From Bacteroidaceae bacterium (GTDB lineage: Bacteria > Bacteroidota > Bacteroidia > Bacteroidales > Bacteroidaceae): a stretch of DNA of 35,479 bases. The notes beneath the pieces are model-generated. The model made no database searches and was not told the DNA's origin. It was given only the letters and a program-made list of their open reading frames with translations. Position numbers and translations under genes: made by a program. This document shows, one piece after another, positions 8,832-19,338 of the stretch; the stretch's first letter is position 1; each line of letters begins with the position of its first letter. The stretch is from the NCBI GenBank assembly GCA_024695315.1, contig JAILIJ010000075.1, forward strand, positions 1 to 35,479, given 5' to 3'.

Positions 8832-10775
8832 TTATTTTTTCTTATCTTTCTTGTGTAGGTCTTTGTAGAAAGGTTGATTCTCTACTTGACCTTCAAAGTA
8901 TTTTGCCCATTCTGAAGCACCTTTTGGTCCACGTTTTGAAGTGTACCCACGTTCTTCGCGACTTGCTTTATTTGTTGTTTTTGCACTTTTGGCTTCAGAA
9001 CGTCCTGACTTGGATCTATCTTTTCCGCGATTGCCGCGTCTATCATCTCCTCTAAAGTTTCTTGATTCGTGAGTTCCTTTGCTATCTTTTGAATAGCGAG
9101 ATTTTCTTTCGCCGTATCCGTTGCTGTTTCCTCCCTTATTATCTGTCAGTTCTACATTGACTTTTCGACCGTCAAATTCTGAACCAGACATGAGAGATAT
9201 GGCTGTCTGAGCTTGAGATTCTGGAACTTCAAAGAATGAGAAATTAGTCATTAAGTCTATGCGTCCAAGAGTTATCTTTGTTCCTTTGGTTACTCTGTTG
9301 ACAAAGCCCATGAATGCGCGTGGGCTTATGCCGTCTTTTTTACCAAGGTTGATGAAAAGACGAGAGTAACCTGACTCAGCATTGCGAGGTCCTCTTTCGC
9401 CGCGCTTTCCGCGCTTTCCATCATCGCCTTTCTTATTTCCTCTGTCGGATGGAACTTCTATTTCTGGTGCATTTTTATAATAATCAAGGAATCTATTGAA
9501 TTCCATTGACACCATACGCTTGATGATGTCTTCCTTTTCCATTAGGTCGAACTTTCGATAGACTTCAGAAAGGAAAGGCGCTATTTCCTCTTCGTTAATT
9601 TCTACCTTTTCTATATCATCAATAACTTTGTAAAGTTGTTTTGCGCATATTTCTTGTCCTGTAGGTAGAATACCTGGGATGAATTTCTTCTGAATCTGTT
9701 GCTCAATTGCGCGCACTTTTGACTTTTCACGTACGTGGATAATACAGATACTTGTACCTGCTTTTCCTGCGCGTCCTGTACGTCCGCTTCGGTGTGTGTA
9801 ACTTTCAATATCATCAGGTAGTCCGTAGTTGATGACATGAGTTAGGTTATCTACGTCAAGTCCTCGTGCTGCGACATCTGTAGCGACAAGTAACTGCACT
9901 CTGTGCTGACGGAATTTTTGCATTGTCAAGTCGCGTTGTGCCTGCGAAAGTTCGCCATGTAGAGATTCGGCGTTATAGCCGTCTTGAATCAATTTGTCTG
10001 CTATTTCTTGTGTCTCCATACGAGTACGACAGAATATAATAGCATAGATTTCAGGATAATAGTCAGCAATGCGTTTGAGTGCATTATATTTATCCTTAGC
10101 ATGAACAAGATAGTATATATGGTTTACTTTTTCTGCTCCTTCGTTTCTACTTCCTACAACAATTTCTTTTGCATCGTGGAGATATTTCTTACTGATGCGT
10201 TCGATTTCTTTACTCATTGTTGCAGAGAATAGTAGTGTGTTGCGATCAGTAGGTACGCCCTCAAATATTGCGTCAATACTGTCTGTAAATCCCATGTTTA
10301 GCATTTCGTCAGCTTCGTCAAGAACAACATTCTGGACGTTCTGAAGTTTTGCAACACCACGTTCCATGAGGTCTACAAGTCGACCTGGTGTAGCTACAAT
10401 AACTTGAACACCACGTTTTAGTTGACGAATTTGTGGTTCAATGCTTGCTCCTCCATATACTGCAAGTACATGAAGTCCATCTATATATTTTGAATATTCC
10501 TTCAAATCGTCTGCTATCTGAAGGCATAATTCGCGTGTAGGTGATAGGATGAGAGCCTGTACTTCGTTGCTCTCTGTATTTACTTTTTGTAGTACTGGCA
10601 AGCCATAAGCAGCGGTTTTGCCTGTTCCTGTCTGAGCTAAAGCGACAACGTCATTATTATTTCCAAGGAGGTAAGGAATCACTTCCTCTTGCACGGGCAT
10701 TGGATTTTCGTAGCCCATCTCCGTAATTGCTTTGAGTATTTCACCAGAAACACCCAATTCTTCAAATGTTTTCAA
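8832..10775 (-). CDS. DEAD-box ATP-dependent RNA helicase with DbpA-type RNA-binding domain and basic RG/K-rich tail
   Basis: 647 aa; Q motif, AQTGTGKTAAYGLPVLQ, VLDEADEMLNMGF, SATMS, HRSGRTGRAGK; C-terminal RLFINLGKKDGISPRAFMGFVNR; tail rich in R, G and K. Confidence 0.95.
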   Translation of the reverse strand: MKTFEELGVSGEILKAITEMGYENPMPVQEEVIPYLLGNNNDVVALAQTGTGKTAAYGLPVLQKVNTESNEVQALILSPTRELCLQIADDLKEYSKYIDGLHVLAVYGGASIEPQIRQLKRGVQVIVATPGRLVDLMERGVAKLQNVQNVVLDEADEMLNMGFTDSIDAIFEGVPTDRNTLLFSATMSKEIERISKKYLHDAKEIVVGSRNEGAEKVNHIYYLVHAKDKYNALKRIADYYPEIYAIIFCRTRMETQEIADKLIQDGYNAESLHGELSQAQRDLTMQKFRQHRVQLLVATDVAARGLDVDNLTHVINYGLPDDIESYTHRSGRTGRAGKAGTSICIIHVREKSKVRAIEQQIQKKFIPGILPTGQEICAKQLYKVIDDIEKVEINEEEIAPFLSEVYRKFDLMEKEDIIKRMVSMEFNRFLDYYKNAPEIEVPSDRGNKKGDDGKRGKRGERGPRNAESGYSRLFINLGKKDGISPRAFMGFVNRVTKGTKITLGRIDLMTNFSFFEVPESQAQTAISLMSGSEFDGRKVNVELTDNKGGNSNGYGERKSRYSKDSKGTHESRNFRGDDRRGNRGKDRSKSGRSEAKSAKTTNKASREERGYTSKRGPKGASEWAKYFEGQVENQPFYKDLHKKDKKK

Positions 10776-10817
10776 ATTTTTATTTTTCTTAATAAATATA
10801 AATACCTATTTCTTTGC

Positions 10818-10825
10818 AAAGTTAC
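10818..10825 (-). promoter_or_regulatory. Candidate -7 element (TAACTTTG) upstream of the DEAD-box helicase
   Basis: Minus-strand TAACTTTG matches the Bacteroidetes -7 consensus TAnnTTTG. No convincing -33 TTTG at 19-nt spacing. Confidence 0.4.
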
Positions 10826-10957
10826 GACTTTTCATTTATATAAATAGTATTTATTTGATGAAAAATGTAAATATACATATATCATGGAATTAAAACTATC
10901 AAATAAGTACACATTATAATCATTACATGCAAAAAAGTGTCCACCTTACTTTTAAAA

Positions 10958-10990
10958 ATCATTTAATGCTTGTTAAATGGACGTTAAATG
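10958..10990 (-). repeat. Short 11-nt-period array: CATTTAACGTC / CATTTAACAAG / CATTAAATGAT
   Basis: Direct reading of the minus strand. Two CATTTAAC copies are exactly 11 nt apart and a degenerate third is in the same register. Confidence 0.65.
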
Positions 10991-11036
10991 TCATATTACT
11001 AGTCAACCTAAAAAATCGGGTCAAAATTTAGTTTTT

Positions 11037-11080
11037 TTCTCCTTCGTTTGTCCTTCGTTTGTCCTTCGTAACTCGTTCGT
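11037..11080 (-). repeat. 44-nt intergenic element, copy A: four 11-nt units ACGAACGAGTT-ACGAAGGACAA-ACGAAGGACAA-ACGAAGGAGAA
   Basis: Direct reading of the minus strand. Aligns without gaps to copy B at 24974-25017. Confidence 0.85.
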
Positions 11081-11110
11081 AAAACTTATATCCAATTTTG
11101 TAAATTATAT

Positions 11111-11153
11111 TGGTTGTGAAATAGTCTATAATTTTGAACTAATTCCACAACCA
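11111..11153. repeat. Inverted repeat TGGTTGTG ... CACAACCA with inner TAGT/ACTA
   Basis: 8-bp perfect outer arms (11111-11118, 11146-11153), 27-nt spacer, 4-bp inner pairing. Confidence 0.5.
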
Positions 11154-11204
11154 AATATTATTTTACGAGAAAACCATTTATGAAATGTAAGCAGATGACT
11201 GTAT

Positions 11205-12116
11205 TTACACTCCATCAAAGAAATTGTCGTACTTATGTTCCCACACTTCTATATCTTTAAGAATTTCTTTTACATTCTTGTATCTTTCCTCATGATGCCT
11301 CTTAGTACATTTCATGGCAATCATTTTCAGGTGATTGCTAGCACGTGTAGGATCTTTCTTTCTTACATTTATGATAAACTTTATGATTTGTCCTATTTCA
11401 TATATGTCGGTTTGTTCATCGAGCGGCATTCCCTTTTGCATTTCTGGTGGAAAATTCGTACTAAGGAAAGGCTTGAATTTAACGTTATCATGATGTGCTG
11501 CGGCAAGTCCAATATTGAGTAGGACCATATCGTGGTCGGCATTCATCTTAATTAGAATGTTTTCTGGATTTATATTAAAACTGCATAGTCCCTTATTATG
11601 AAGGAATCCTACTGTTTTAATCAATTCCTTTAAGAATTTGATAGTTGTCCTACGTTTGAAGAAATATTCAGGGAATTGTTCCACGAAACCGTTTAATGAC
11701 ATTCCTGGAATAAGTTTGCTTATTACGACTTTTTCCTCAGGAATATAGTCGTAGATATCAACAAGTCCTGGACATTGTCCCAAATTCATAACTTTATGCA
11801 ATTCGAATTCGCGTTCGAGCATGTTTATACATTCTGGATGTATTTTATCAAAATTTTTGGTAACTCGTCTCAAAACCAGTTCTGTATCATTCTCTGCATC
11901 GTCTTCAAGTGTGAGTCGAAAACACTCATAGATTCTACCACTAACAAGCATCTTTCCGAGAACTTGATAGTGTTTGTCATTGACGGAAATCTCGTCTTGT
12001 TTAAGTTTTCCCAACAGAAAGTTGTTATCACCGGTGAACACTTTAAGAAAACTACCGAGAGCATTTGTGATGGATTGCATCACATTCTCATTTTGTACAT
12101 TATTTGCTTTTCCCAT
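11205..12116 (-). CDS. Protein-kinase-fold protein, probable pseudokinase
   Basis: 303 aa; KTVGFLHNKGLCSFNINPENILIKMNADHDMVLLNIGLA aligns with HRDxKPENIL and DFG, with both Asp replaced by Asn. The APE-region equivalent is FPPEMQKGMPLDEQTDIYEIGQIIKFII. Confidence 0.85.
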   Translation of the reverse strand: MGKANNVQNENVMQSITNALGSFLKVFTGDNNFLLGKLKQDEISVNDKHYQVLGKMLVSGRIYECFRLTLEDDAENDTELVLRRVTKNFDKIHPECINMLEREFELHKVMNLGQCPGLVDIYDYIPEEKVVISKLIPGMSLNGFVEQFPEYFFKRRTTIKFLKELIKTVGFLHNKGLCSFNINPENILIKMNADHDMVLLNIGLAAAHHDNVKFKPFLSTNFPPEMQKGMPLDEQTDIYEIGQIIKFIINVRKKDPTRASNHLKMIAMKCTKRHHEERYKNVKEILKDIEVWEHKYDNFFDGV

Positions 12117-12185
12117 AGTGTAATTATTTTTAGGTTTATATATTATGCGAGTTGCGTGTTCTGAGCGGTAGGACTTGTTGTGGAA

Positions 12186-14804
12186 CTATCCTTTGACGAT
12201 TTTCTTTATCTCGTTTAGCTTGTTTAGGGCTTCGAGTGGTGTAAGAGTGTTTACATCAATATTTAGAATTTCGTCTCTAACCTGGCAGAGTACAGGATCA
12301 TCCAGTTGGAAGAAACTAAGCTGAGCATTAGAAGGAGCTTGTATATTTTCCGTTTTTGGTTTTGAAACTCCCTCGCCTGAGTTATTTCTTTCCAAATCTT
12401 TAAGTACTTGTTCGGCACGTTTTACGATTGTGTTATTCATGCCAGCAATTTTTGCTACATGAATACCAAAAGAATGCTCGCTACCCCCAGCAACAAGTTT
12501 TCGCATGAAGATAACTTTGCCGTCAACCTCCTTTACGGAAACATTATAGTTTTTAACTCTTGGCAGAGATTTTTCCATTTCGTTGAGTTCGTGGTAATGA
12601 GTGGCGAATAGGGTACGTGCATGAGCTTTTGGGTTCTCGTGAATATATTCTACGATAGACCATGCTATGGATATACCATCGTATGTAGATGTGCCTCGTC
12701 CAAGCTCGTCAAATAGGACGAGTGAACGCTCAGAAATATTATTTAATATGCTGGCAGCTTCGTTCATCTCAACCATAAATGTAGATTCGCCTGCGGAGAT
12801 GTTGTCACTTGCTCCAACGCGTGTAAAAATCTTGTCTGCAAGTCCAATATGTGCGCTATCGGCAGGAACGAAAGCACCTATTTGTGCTAATAGTGTTATT
12901 AGGGCTGTTTGACGTAATAAAGCGGATTTACCAGCCATGTTTGGACCTGTAAGAATTATTACTTGTTGTTTTTCTGAGTCCAAAAAGATATCATTAGGCA
13001 CATACTGTTCACCTATAGGCATTTGTCTTTCGATAACAGGGTGTCGTCCTTGTTTTATGTCTATTACTAGACTATCGTCGACTACAGGGCGAATATATTT
13101 ATATTCCTTAGCTGCCATAGCAAACGATAATAGGCAATCTACCTGTGCTATGAGAGTAGAGTCTGTTTGTATCTGTGGTATATACTCAGTTGCCTTGTTT
13201 ACGAGTTCGTTGAAAAGAGTAGATTCCAGGACTTCGATTTTCTCTTCTGCCCCCATTATCTTTTCTTCATACTCTTTTAACTCTTGGGTAATGTATCTTT
13301 CAGCCTGCACAAGGGTCTGTTTTCTAATCCATTCTTGTGGCACAAGATCCTTGTATGTATTACGAACTTCAATATAGTAGCCAAAGACATTATTGAATCC
13401 AATCTTAAGACTTTGTATACCTGTGGCTTCAATTTCTCTTTGTTGAATTTTCAACAGATAATCTTTTCCGCTAAATGCTATTTGTCTCAGTTCATCAAGT
13501 TCGGCATTATATCCTTCTTTGATGACTTGTGCTTTACCTACTTGTATTGGAGGACTTGCCACAAGTTCATTTTCTATCTTGTCTCTGAGTTCTGTACATG
13601 CGTCAAGTTTCTCTCCGATAAGTCGTATACTTTCGCTGTCGGCATCAAGGCAAAGCTTCTTGATTGGTTCAATGGCATTAAGGGCGTTTTTGAGTTGTGC
13701 AATTTCTCTTGGATTAGCACGTCCTACGGCTATTTTGGATCCTATACGTTCAAGATCACCTATTTGAGCCATAAGCTCTTCAATAGAATCTCTAAAGTCA
13801 GGCTCTTTGAAAAAATATTCTACTACGTCTTGTCTTTTTTGAATTTGACTTACGTTCTTTAGCGGGAAAACGACCCATTTTCTCAGCATTCGTCCTCCCA
13901 TAGGGCTTACAGTTTTATCTATGACGCTAAGTAGACTTTTGCCTCCCTCATTCATAGAATCTATAAGTTCCAGACTACGAATAGTAAATCTGTCAAGACG
14001 GACATATTTATTTTCTTCAATCTGGGAAATGTTGCGTATATGGCTTATGTTGTTATGAAGCGTTTGTTCCAGGTAATAAAGTATTGCACCGGATGCAATT
14101 ATTCCGTCCTTCAAATGTTCAATGCCAAATCCTTTGAGATTTTTAACTCCAAAATGTCCAAGAAGTTTTGTCCTTGCTGATTCATCAGTATAAACCCAAT
14201 CATCCATTTCGAAGGTAAAAAACTTATTGCCAAAATTGCCTTCAAACATTAGTTTTTTTCCTCTTTCAAAAAGAACTTCTTTTGGAGAGAAATTTGAAAG
14301 AAGTTTGTCTACGTAATCAGTAGTACCTTCAGCTGTAAGGAATTCACCTGTAGAAATATCTAAGAAAGCTACGCCACATGCAGCCTTGCCGAAATGTACT
14401 GACGCAAGGAAGTTATTTTCTTTGTAGTTTAGTACGGTATCGTCAAGAGCAACACCTGGAGTGACAAGTTCTGTTATTCCTCGTTTTACGAGTTTCTTTG
14501 TTAATTTAGGATCTTCGAGTTGGTCACATATTGCAACTCTCTTTCCTGCTCTGATAAGTTTTGGAAGGTATGTGTCTAGTGCGTGATGTGGAAAACCTGC
14601 CATGGCTGTACCACTGGCATTTGTTCCTGCTACACTACTTCTTTTTGTTAAAGTTATACCTAAAATTTCAGCTGCTACACTTGCATCCTCATTATATGTT
14701 TCATAGAAGTCACCACAACGAAACAGTAGCAGAGCATCAGGATGCTTTGCTTTCAAATCATAGAACTGCTTCATCATAGGTGTTAATTCTTCTTTTTTTG
14801 CCAT
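12186..14804 (-). CDS. mutS: DNA mismatch repair protein MutS
   Basis: 872 aa; [79 protein letters not shown]. Confidence 0.98.
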   Translation of the reverse strand: MAKKEELTPMMKQFYDLKAKHPDALLLFRCGDFYETYNEDASVAAEILGITLTKRSSVAGTNASGTAMAGFPHHALDTYLPKLIRAGKRVAICDQLEDPKLTKKLVKRGITELVTPGVALDDTVLNYKENNFLASVHFGKAACGVAFLDISTGEFLTAEGTTDYVDKLLSNFSPKEVLFERGKKLMFEGNFGNKFFTFEMDDWVYTDESARTKLLGHFGVKNLKGFGIEHLKDGIIASGAILYYLEQTLHNNISHIRNISQIEENKYVRLDRFTIRSLELIDSMNEGGKSLLSVIDKTVSPMGGRMLRKWVVFPLKNVSQIQKRQDVVEYFFKEPDFRDSIEELMAQIGDLERIGSKIAVGRANPREIAQLKNALNAIEPIKKLCLDADSESIRLIGEKLDACTELRDKIENELVASPPIQVGKAQVIKEGYNAELDELRQIAFSGKDYLLKIQQREIEATGIQSLKIGFNNVFGYYIEVRNTYKDLVPQEWIRKQTLVQAERYITQELKEYEEKIMGAEEKIEVLESTLFNELVNKATEYIPQIQTDSTLIAQVDCLLSFAMAAKEYKYIRPVVDDSLVIDIKQGRHPVIERQMPIGEQYVPNDIFLDSEKQQVIILTGPNMAGKSALLRQTALITLLAQIGAFVPADSAHIGLADKIFTRVGASDNISAGESTFMVEMNEAASILNNISERSLVLFDELGRGTSTYDGISIAWSIVEYIHENPKAHARTLFATHYHELNEMEKSLPRVKNYNVSVKEVDGKVIFMRKLVAGGSEHSFGIHVAKIAGMNNTIVKRAEQVLKDLERNNSGEGVSKPKTENIQAPSNAQLSFFQLDDPVLCQVRDEILNIDVNTLTPLEALNKLNEIKKIVKG

Positions 14805-14953
14805 TTTGTCTTAATTGTAAATTTTGCCTTACTACTTACTTAATTTAGGCAAAGATAGCAAAACAAAGTCAATAAATGAATTGTTATTACTTAAAAAGTT
14901 TAAAAAATAAGTATATAAAAAGTTAAAATTAATAGTGTTATTATTTTTCTTCT

Positions 14954-14961
14954 TATTTTTG
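14954..14961 (+). promoter_or_regulatory. Candidate -7 element TATTTTTG upstream of the DUF4294-like gene
   Basis: Matches TAnnTTTG and lies 15 nt before the ATG at 14977. No clear -33 element. Confidence 0.35.
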
Positions 14962-14976
14962 TAAGCAATTTATTAT

Positions 14977-15624
14977 ATGAAACGCATTTGTGTCCATATC
15001 TCACTTTGCTTCCTACTTTTAATGTTTATATTACCAGTAAGAGGACAGCAAATAGAAGCCACTCGAGAATTTGATGTGGCCATGACAGGTGCGCCTATAT
15101 TTTCACACGCATATTATTTTACTGGAATGGTAGAAGTCGATGGAGAAATGATTCCTAGTTTCCTATATTCGGACTTTTATGTTTTTCCTAAATTAGTATT
15201 TAAGAATCACCGTCAAGCAAAGAAATATTATAGGATGGCCAATAATATAAAGAAAGTCTATCCTATTGCTTGTGAGATAAAGCAAACCCTTGATAAGACA
15301 ATAGCCCACTTAGACTCTTTGCCAACTAAGAAGGAAAAAGATGAATATATGAAACAGGCGGAGAAAGATTTGAAAAAGCAATATACTCCTCGCCTCAAGA
15401 AACTGACCTTTTCTCAAGGTAAATTGTTAATTAAACTTGTAGACCGCCAATGTGATCAGACGAGTTATGAGCTTATAAAAACATATATGGGTGGATTTAA
15501 GGCTGGTTTCTATAATGCTTTTGCTAGTTTGTTTGGGGCAAGCCTAAAGAAAGAGTATGATCCTGAATGTGATGATAGGTTGACAGAGCGCTGTATTATG
15601 CTTATAGAGTCTGGTCAGATGTAG
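14977..15624 (+). CDS. DUF4294-like exported protein
   Basis: 215 aa with signal peptide; SFLYSDFYVFPKLVFKNHRQAKKYYRMANNIKKVYPIACEIKQTLDKT and QFDxTSYELIK-like region (QCDQTSYELIKTYMGGFKAGFYNAFASLFGASLKKEYDP). Confidence 0.85.
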   Translation: MKRICVHISLCFLLLMFILPVRGQQIEATREFDVAMTGAPIFSHAYYFTGMVEVDGEMIPSFLYSDFYVFPKLVFKNHRQAKKYYRMANNIKKVYPIACEIKQTLDKTIAHLDSLPTKKEKDEYMKQAEKDLKKQYTPRLKKLTFSQGKLLIKLVDRQCDQTSYELIKTYMGGFKAGFYNAFASLFGASLKKEYDPECDDRLTERCIMLIESGQM

Positions 15625-15678
15625 TATTGGCCTTTTTGCATATCATTTATTAATTTTGAAATTCGATTATTTATATAA

Positions 15679-15710
15679 AAAGAGCCTGTTGGTGATACAA
15701 CAGGCTCTTT
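15679..15710. terminator. Bidirectional intrinsic terminator between the DUF4294-like gene and frdB
   Basis: AAAGAGCCTGTT-ggtgatac-AACAGGCTCTTT: 12-bp perfect stem between convergent genes. Confidence 0.88.
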
Positions 15711-15729
15711 CATTTATATTGTGACTATA

Positions 15730-16494
15730 TTAGTCAGCAAGTTTAGCTTTAATGAACTCGCGGTTGAGACGAGCGATATTAGCGATAGTCTCGCACTTTG
15801 GACAAACAGCTTCACAAGCACGTGTGTTTGTACAGTTACCGAAACCAAGTTCGTCCATCTTAGCTACCATTGACTTAGCACGCTTAGCAGCCTCTACACG
15901 TCCCTGTGGAAGGAGAGCGAGCTGAGATACTTTAGATGAAACGAAGAGCATAGCAGAACCGTTCTTACAAGCGGCAACACAAGCACCACAACCGATACAG
16001 CTTGCGCAGTCCATAGCCTCGTCAGCATCTGGCTTAGGGATGAGGATTGCGTTTGCATCCTGTGGAGCACCTGTACGTACAGTAGTGTAGCCACCAGCCT
16101 GCATAATCTTATCGAAAGCTGTACGGTCAACCATACAGTCCTTGATTACTGGGAAACCAGCAGAACGCCATGGCTCTACAGTAATAACGTCACCATCATT
16201 GAACTTACGCATATAGAGCTGACAAGTTGTTGCTCCGCGTTCAGTCTTACCATGTGGAGTACCATTAATGTAGAGTGAACACATACCGCAAATACCCTCG
16301 CGGCAGTCATGATCGAAAACGAAAGGCTCCTTGCCTTCTTCGATAAGTTGCTCGTTAAGAATATCGAGCATTTCGAGGAATGAAGTATCACCTGGGATAT
16401 CCTTCATTACCTTCTCCTCAAAATGGCCAGCATCCTTTGGGCCATTCTGCTTCCAATATTTTACTGTGAATGATGTTAAAACCTTCTCTGCCAT
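15730..16494 (-). CDS. frdB: Fumarate reductase/succinate dehydrogenase iron-sulfur subunit
   Basis: 254 aa; [50 protein letters not shown]. Confidence 0.95.
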   Translation of the reverse strand: MAEKVLTSFTVKYWKQNGPKDAGHFEEKVMKDIPGDTSFLEMLDILNEQLIEEGKEPFVFDHDCREGICGMCSLYINGTPHGKTERGATTCQLYMRKFNDGDVITVEPWRSAGFPVIKDCMVDRTAFDKIMQAGGYTTVRTGAPQDANAILIPKPDADEAMDCASCIGCGACVAACKNGSAMLFVSSKVSQLALLPQGRVEAAKRAKSMVAKMDELGFGNCTNTRACEAVCPKCETIANIARLNREFIKAKLAD

Positions 16495-16496
16495 AA

Positions 16497-18497
16497 TTAG
16501 TTCTTGTAGTTACGAGTTTGTACCTTAATTGCCTCATAGTTGAGTGGCTCCTTAATGAGTGTTGGAGGGGTAGCGTCGTTTCCTTCGTATCTCCAGCAGC
16601 CTACATAGAAGAAGTTCTCGTCGTCACGCTTAGCTTCACCTTCCTCAGTCTGGTGCTCCTCGCGGAAGTGTCCACCGCAAGACTCCTCACGAGAGAGGGC
16701 GTCGTAAGCGATGAGTGAACCCATAGTGATGAAGTCGTCGAGGTGGATTGCCTTGTCGAGCTCTACATTAAGACCATCACGTGAACCTGGGATGAAGAGA
16801 TCTGTGTCGAATGCCTTACGGAGTTCCTTGATCTTTTCGATACCTGTTTCAAGACCCTCCTTAGTACGACCCATTCCGATGTATTCCCAGCAGATGTGTC
16901 CGAGTTCCTTGTGGATAGAGTCAACTGAACGCTTACCCTTGATGTTCATAAGTTTCTGGATACGAGCTTCTGTTGCATCCTCAACCTCCTTGAACTCTGG
17001 AGCGTCAGTAGAGATACGTGGCCAGATAGACTGGTCAGCAAGATAATTCTGGATTGTGTATGGAAGTACGAAGTAACCATCTGCAAGACCCTGCATAAGA
17101 GCTGATGCACCAAGACGGTTAGCACCGTGGTCAGAGAAGTTACATTCACCGATTGCAAAGAGACCTGGGATAGCAGTCTGGAGTTCGTAGTCTACCCAGA
17201 TACCACCCATTGTGTAGTGGATAGCTGGGAAGATCATCATTGGGTTGTAGTAGTCTACACCATTGACAGTCTTACGCTTCTCACCTGGGTTTACGTCTGT
17301 GATTTCCTCATACATATCGAAGAGGTTACCATAACGCTGGAGAACAACATCGAGTCCGAGGCGCTGGATTGACTCAGAGAAGTCAAGGAATACTGCGAGA
17401 CCTGTATTGTTTACACCGAATCCCTTGTCGCAACGCTCCTTAGCAGCACGAGATGCTACGTCACGTGGTACGAGGTTACCGAATGCAGGGTAGCGGCGCT
17501 CCAAGTAGTAGTCACGATCCTCTTCTGGAATCTCAAATCCCTGCTTAGTACCTGCCTGAAGAGCCTTAGCATCCTCAAGTTTCTTTGGTACCCAGATACG
17601 TCCGTCGTTACGGAGTGACTCAGACATAAGAGTAAGCTTAGACTGCTTGTCACCGTGTACAGGGATACATGTTGGGTGAATCTGTACGTAACATGGGTTA
17701 GCGAAGTAAGCACCCTTACGGTAGCAAGACATTGCTGCTGTTACGTTACATCCCATAGCGTTTGTAGAGAGGAAGTAAGTGTTTCCGTAACCACCAGTAG
17801 CGATAACTACTGCGTTAGCTGAGAAACGCTCGAGTTTACCAGTTACGAGGTTCTTTGCGATGATACCGCGAGCACGACCGTTGATGATTACAACGTCGAG
17901 CATCTCATAACGTGTGTAAAGCTTTACCTTACCAGCATTTACCTGACAAGAGAGTGCAGAGTAAGCACCGAGAAGGAGCTGCTGACCTGTCTGTCCCTTA
18001 GCGTAGAAAGTACGTGAAACCTGAGCACCACCGAATGAACGGTTAGCGAGTGTACCACCATATTCACGAGCGAAAGGAACCCCCTGAGCAACACACTGGT
18101 CGATGATTGAGTTTGAAACCTCTGCGAGGCGGTAAACGTTTGCTTCACGAGCACGGTAGTCACCACCCTTTACTGTATCATAGAAAAGACGATATACAGA
18201 GTCACCGTCATTCTGATAATTCTTTGCTGCATTGATACCACCCTGTGCTGCGATAGAGTGAGCACGACGTGGAGAGTCTTGAATACAGAAGTTGAGGACA
18301 TTGAAGCCCATCTCGCCGAGAGATGCTGCTGCAGATGCTCCAGCAAGACCTGTACCAACAACGATAACGTCAAGTTTGAGCTTGTTCTTTGGGTTTACCA
18401 AACGTTGGTGTGCCTTATAGTTAGACCACTTCTCTGCTACAGGTCCCTCAGGAATCTTAGAATCTATTTTGACTGTATTGTCTATATTGATTGCCAT
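16497..18497 (-). CDS. frdA: Fumarate reductase/succinate dehydrogenase flavoprotein subunit
   Basis: 666 aa; [93 protein letters not shown]. Confidence 0.96.
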   Translation of the reverse strand: MAINIDNTVKIDSKIPEGPVAEKWSNYKAHQRLVNPKNKLKLDVIVVGTGLAGASAAASLGEMGFNVLNFCIQDSPRRAHSIAAQGGINAAKNYQNDGDSVYRLFYDTVKGGDYRAREANVYRLAEVSNSIIDQCVAQGVPFAREYGGTLANRSFGGAQVSRTFYAKGQTGQQLLLGAYSALSCQVNAGKVKLYTRYEMLDVVIINGRARGIIAKNLVTGKLERFSANAVVIATGGYGNTYFLSTNAMGCNVTAAMSCYRKGAYFANPCYVQIHPTCIPVHGDKQSKLTLMSESLRNDGRIWVPKKLEDAKALQAGTKQGFEIPEEDRDYYLERRYPAFGNLVPRDVASRAAKERCDKGFGVNNTGLAVFLDFSESIQRLGLDVVLQRYGNLFDMYEEITDVNPGEKRKTVNGVDYYNPMMIFPAIHYTMGGIWVDYELQTAIPGLFAIGECNFSDHGANRLGASALMQGLADGYFVLPYTIQNYLADQSIWPRISTDAPEFKEVEDATEARIQKLMNIKGKRSVDSIHKELGHICWEYIGMGRTKEGLETGIEKIKELRKAFDTDLFIPGSRDGLNVELDKAIHLDDFITMGSLIAYDALSREESCGGHFREEHQTEEGEAKRDDENFFYVGCWRYEGNDATPPTLIKEPLNYEAIKVQTRNYKN

Positions 18498-18519
18498 AAT
18501 AATCTAGAAATAAAAGATT

Positions 18520-19242
18520 TTACATAATGAATGGTAGAACGTTGCCGTCTAACTTACCCAGGCTATCTGGACAGAGGCAGAAAAGAATTACCACGAGAGC
18601 GAAAGCACCCATAATTAGTGTAGCCCAAATCTGACCGATGCACTTCCAGCGGTTGAACCAGATGTGACCAGATACGCCAAGTGTCTGCATTGAAGACCAC
18701 ATACCGTGAGCAAGGTGGAACCAGATTGCTACAATCCAAATGAGGTAGAGAACTGTGTAGATGTAAGAAGCAGTTGTGCCGCTACCGAAAGTGAAAGCAA
18801 TCCATCCAAAGCCGTCTGTTGGAGCGATAGCCTTGTGAGCACCGATAAGCTCAGCAAGCATCATGTTCTCCCAGAAATGGTGTAGGTGTAGGATAAGTCC
18901 CAAGCAGATGATGATTCCGAGAGCAAACATGTTTTGGCTTGCCCACTCAACCTTCTCTGGTTTTGAAGTGATAGCATACTTGTTGTTACCACGAGCCTTA
19001 GCATTCTGATGTGTAAGAATGAGTGCAAACACAATGTGAATTGCCATAAGTGCTGCAAGACCAGCAGTTGCAACAAGTGCATACCAGTTTGAACCAAGGA
19101 GTTTACAAATCTGGTTGTACGCCTCTGCGCTGAAAATCGCTACAACATTCATGCATGCATGAAATGTAAGGAAGAGAATGAGTGCCAGACCAGTTACCGA
19201 CATCACAACTTTCCTTCCGATTGAAGAGTTACATAACCACAT
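18520..19242 (-). CDS. frdC: Fumarate reductase/succinate dehydrogenase cytochrome b subunit
   Basis: 240 aa, about five hydrophobic segments; SIGRKVVMSVTGLALILFLTFHACMN, LILHLHHFWENMM, WFHLAHGMWSSMQTLG. Confidence 0.92.
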   Translation of the reverse strand: MWLCNSSIGRKVVMSVTGLALILFLTFHACMNVVAIFSAEAYNQICKLLGSNWYALVATAGLAALMAIHIVFALILTHQNAKARGNNKYAITSKPEKVEWASQNMFALGIIICLGLILHLHHFWENMMLAELIGAHKAIAPTDGFGWIAFTFGSGTTASYIYTVLYLIWIVAIWFHLAHGMWSSMQTLGVSGHIWFNRWKCIGQIWATLIMGAFALVVILFCLCPDSLGKLDGNVLPFIM

Positions 19243-19306
19243 AAAATGATTGAATTTAAAGTTATAAAATTATTTTTGAATTTTAATATTTGTTATCCTT
19301 AATGTA

Positions 19307-19329
19307 GGGTATGGAGTATACCCTCCATA
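19307..19329. promoter_or_regulatory. Two overlapping palindromes in the frd leader
   Basis: GGGTAT-ggagt-ATACCC (19307-19323) overlaps TATGGAG-tatacc-CTCCATA (19310-19329), starting a few nt downstream of the predicted frd transcription start. Confidence 0.6.
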
Positions 19330-19338
19330 GGAATTTTG

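Noticed and set aside
11037-11080. Possible CRISPR array
   Set aside because: Units are 11 nt with 4-nt linkers and no spacers, and no cas genes are in the window.
10977-11183. Plus-strand 68-aa ORF in the repeat-rich intergenic gap
   Set aside because: It reads through the ACGAA repeat array and an inverted repeat, has no ribosome-binding site, and its composition looks random.
11205-14804. Pseudokinase plus mutS as a defence or DNA-damage signalling module
   Set aside because: MutS is a normal full-length housekeeping protein and no effector, nuclease or toxin accompanies the pair; adjacency alone is not evidence.
15894-19097. Many antisense or shifted ORFs across the frd genes
   Set aside because: By-products of the biased codon usage of these genes; the true frames have strong family motifs.
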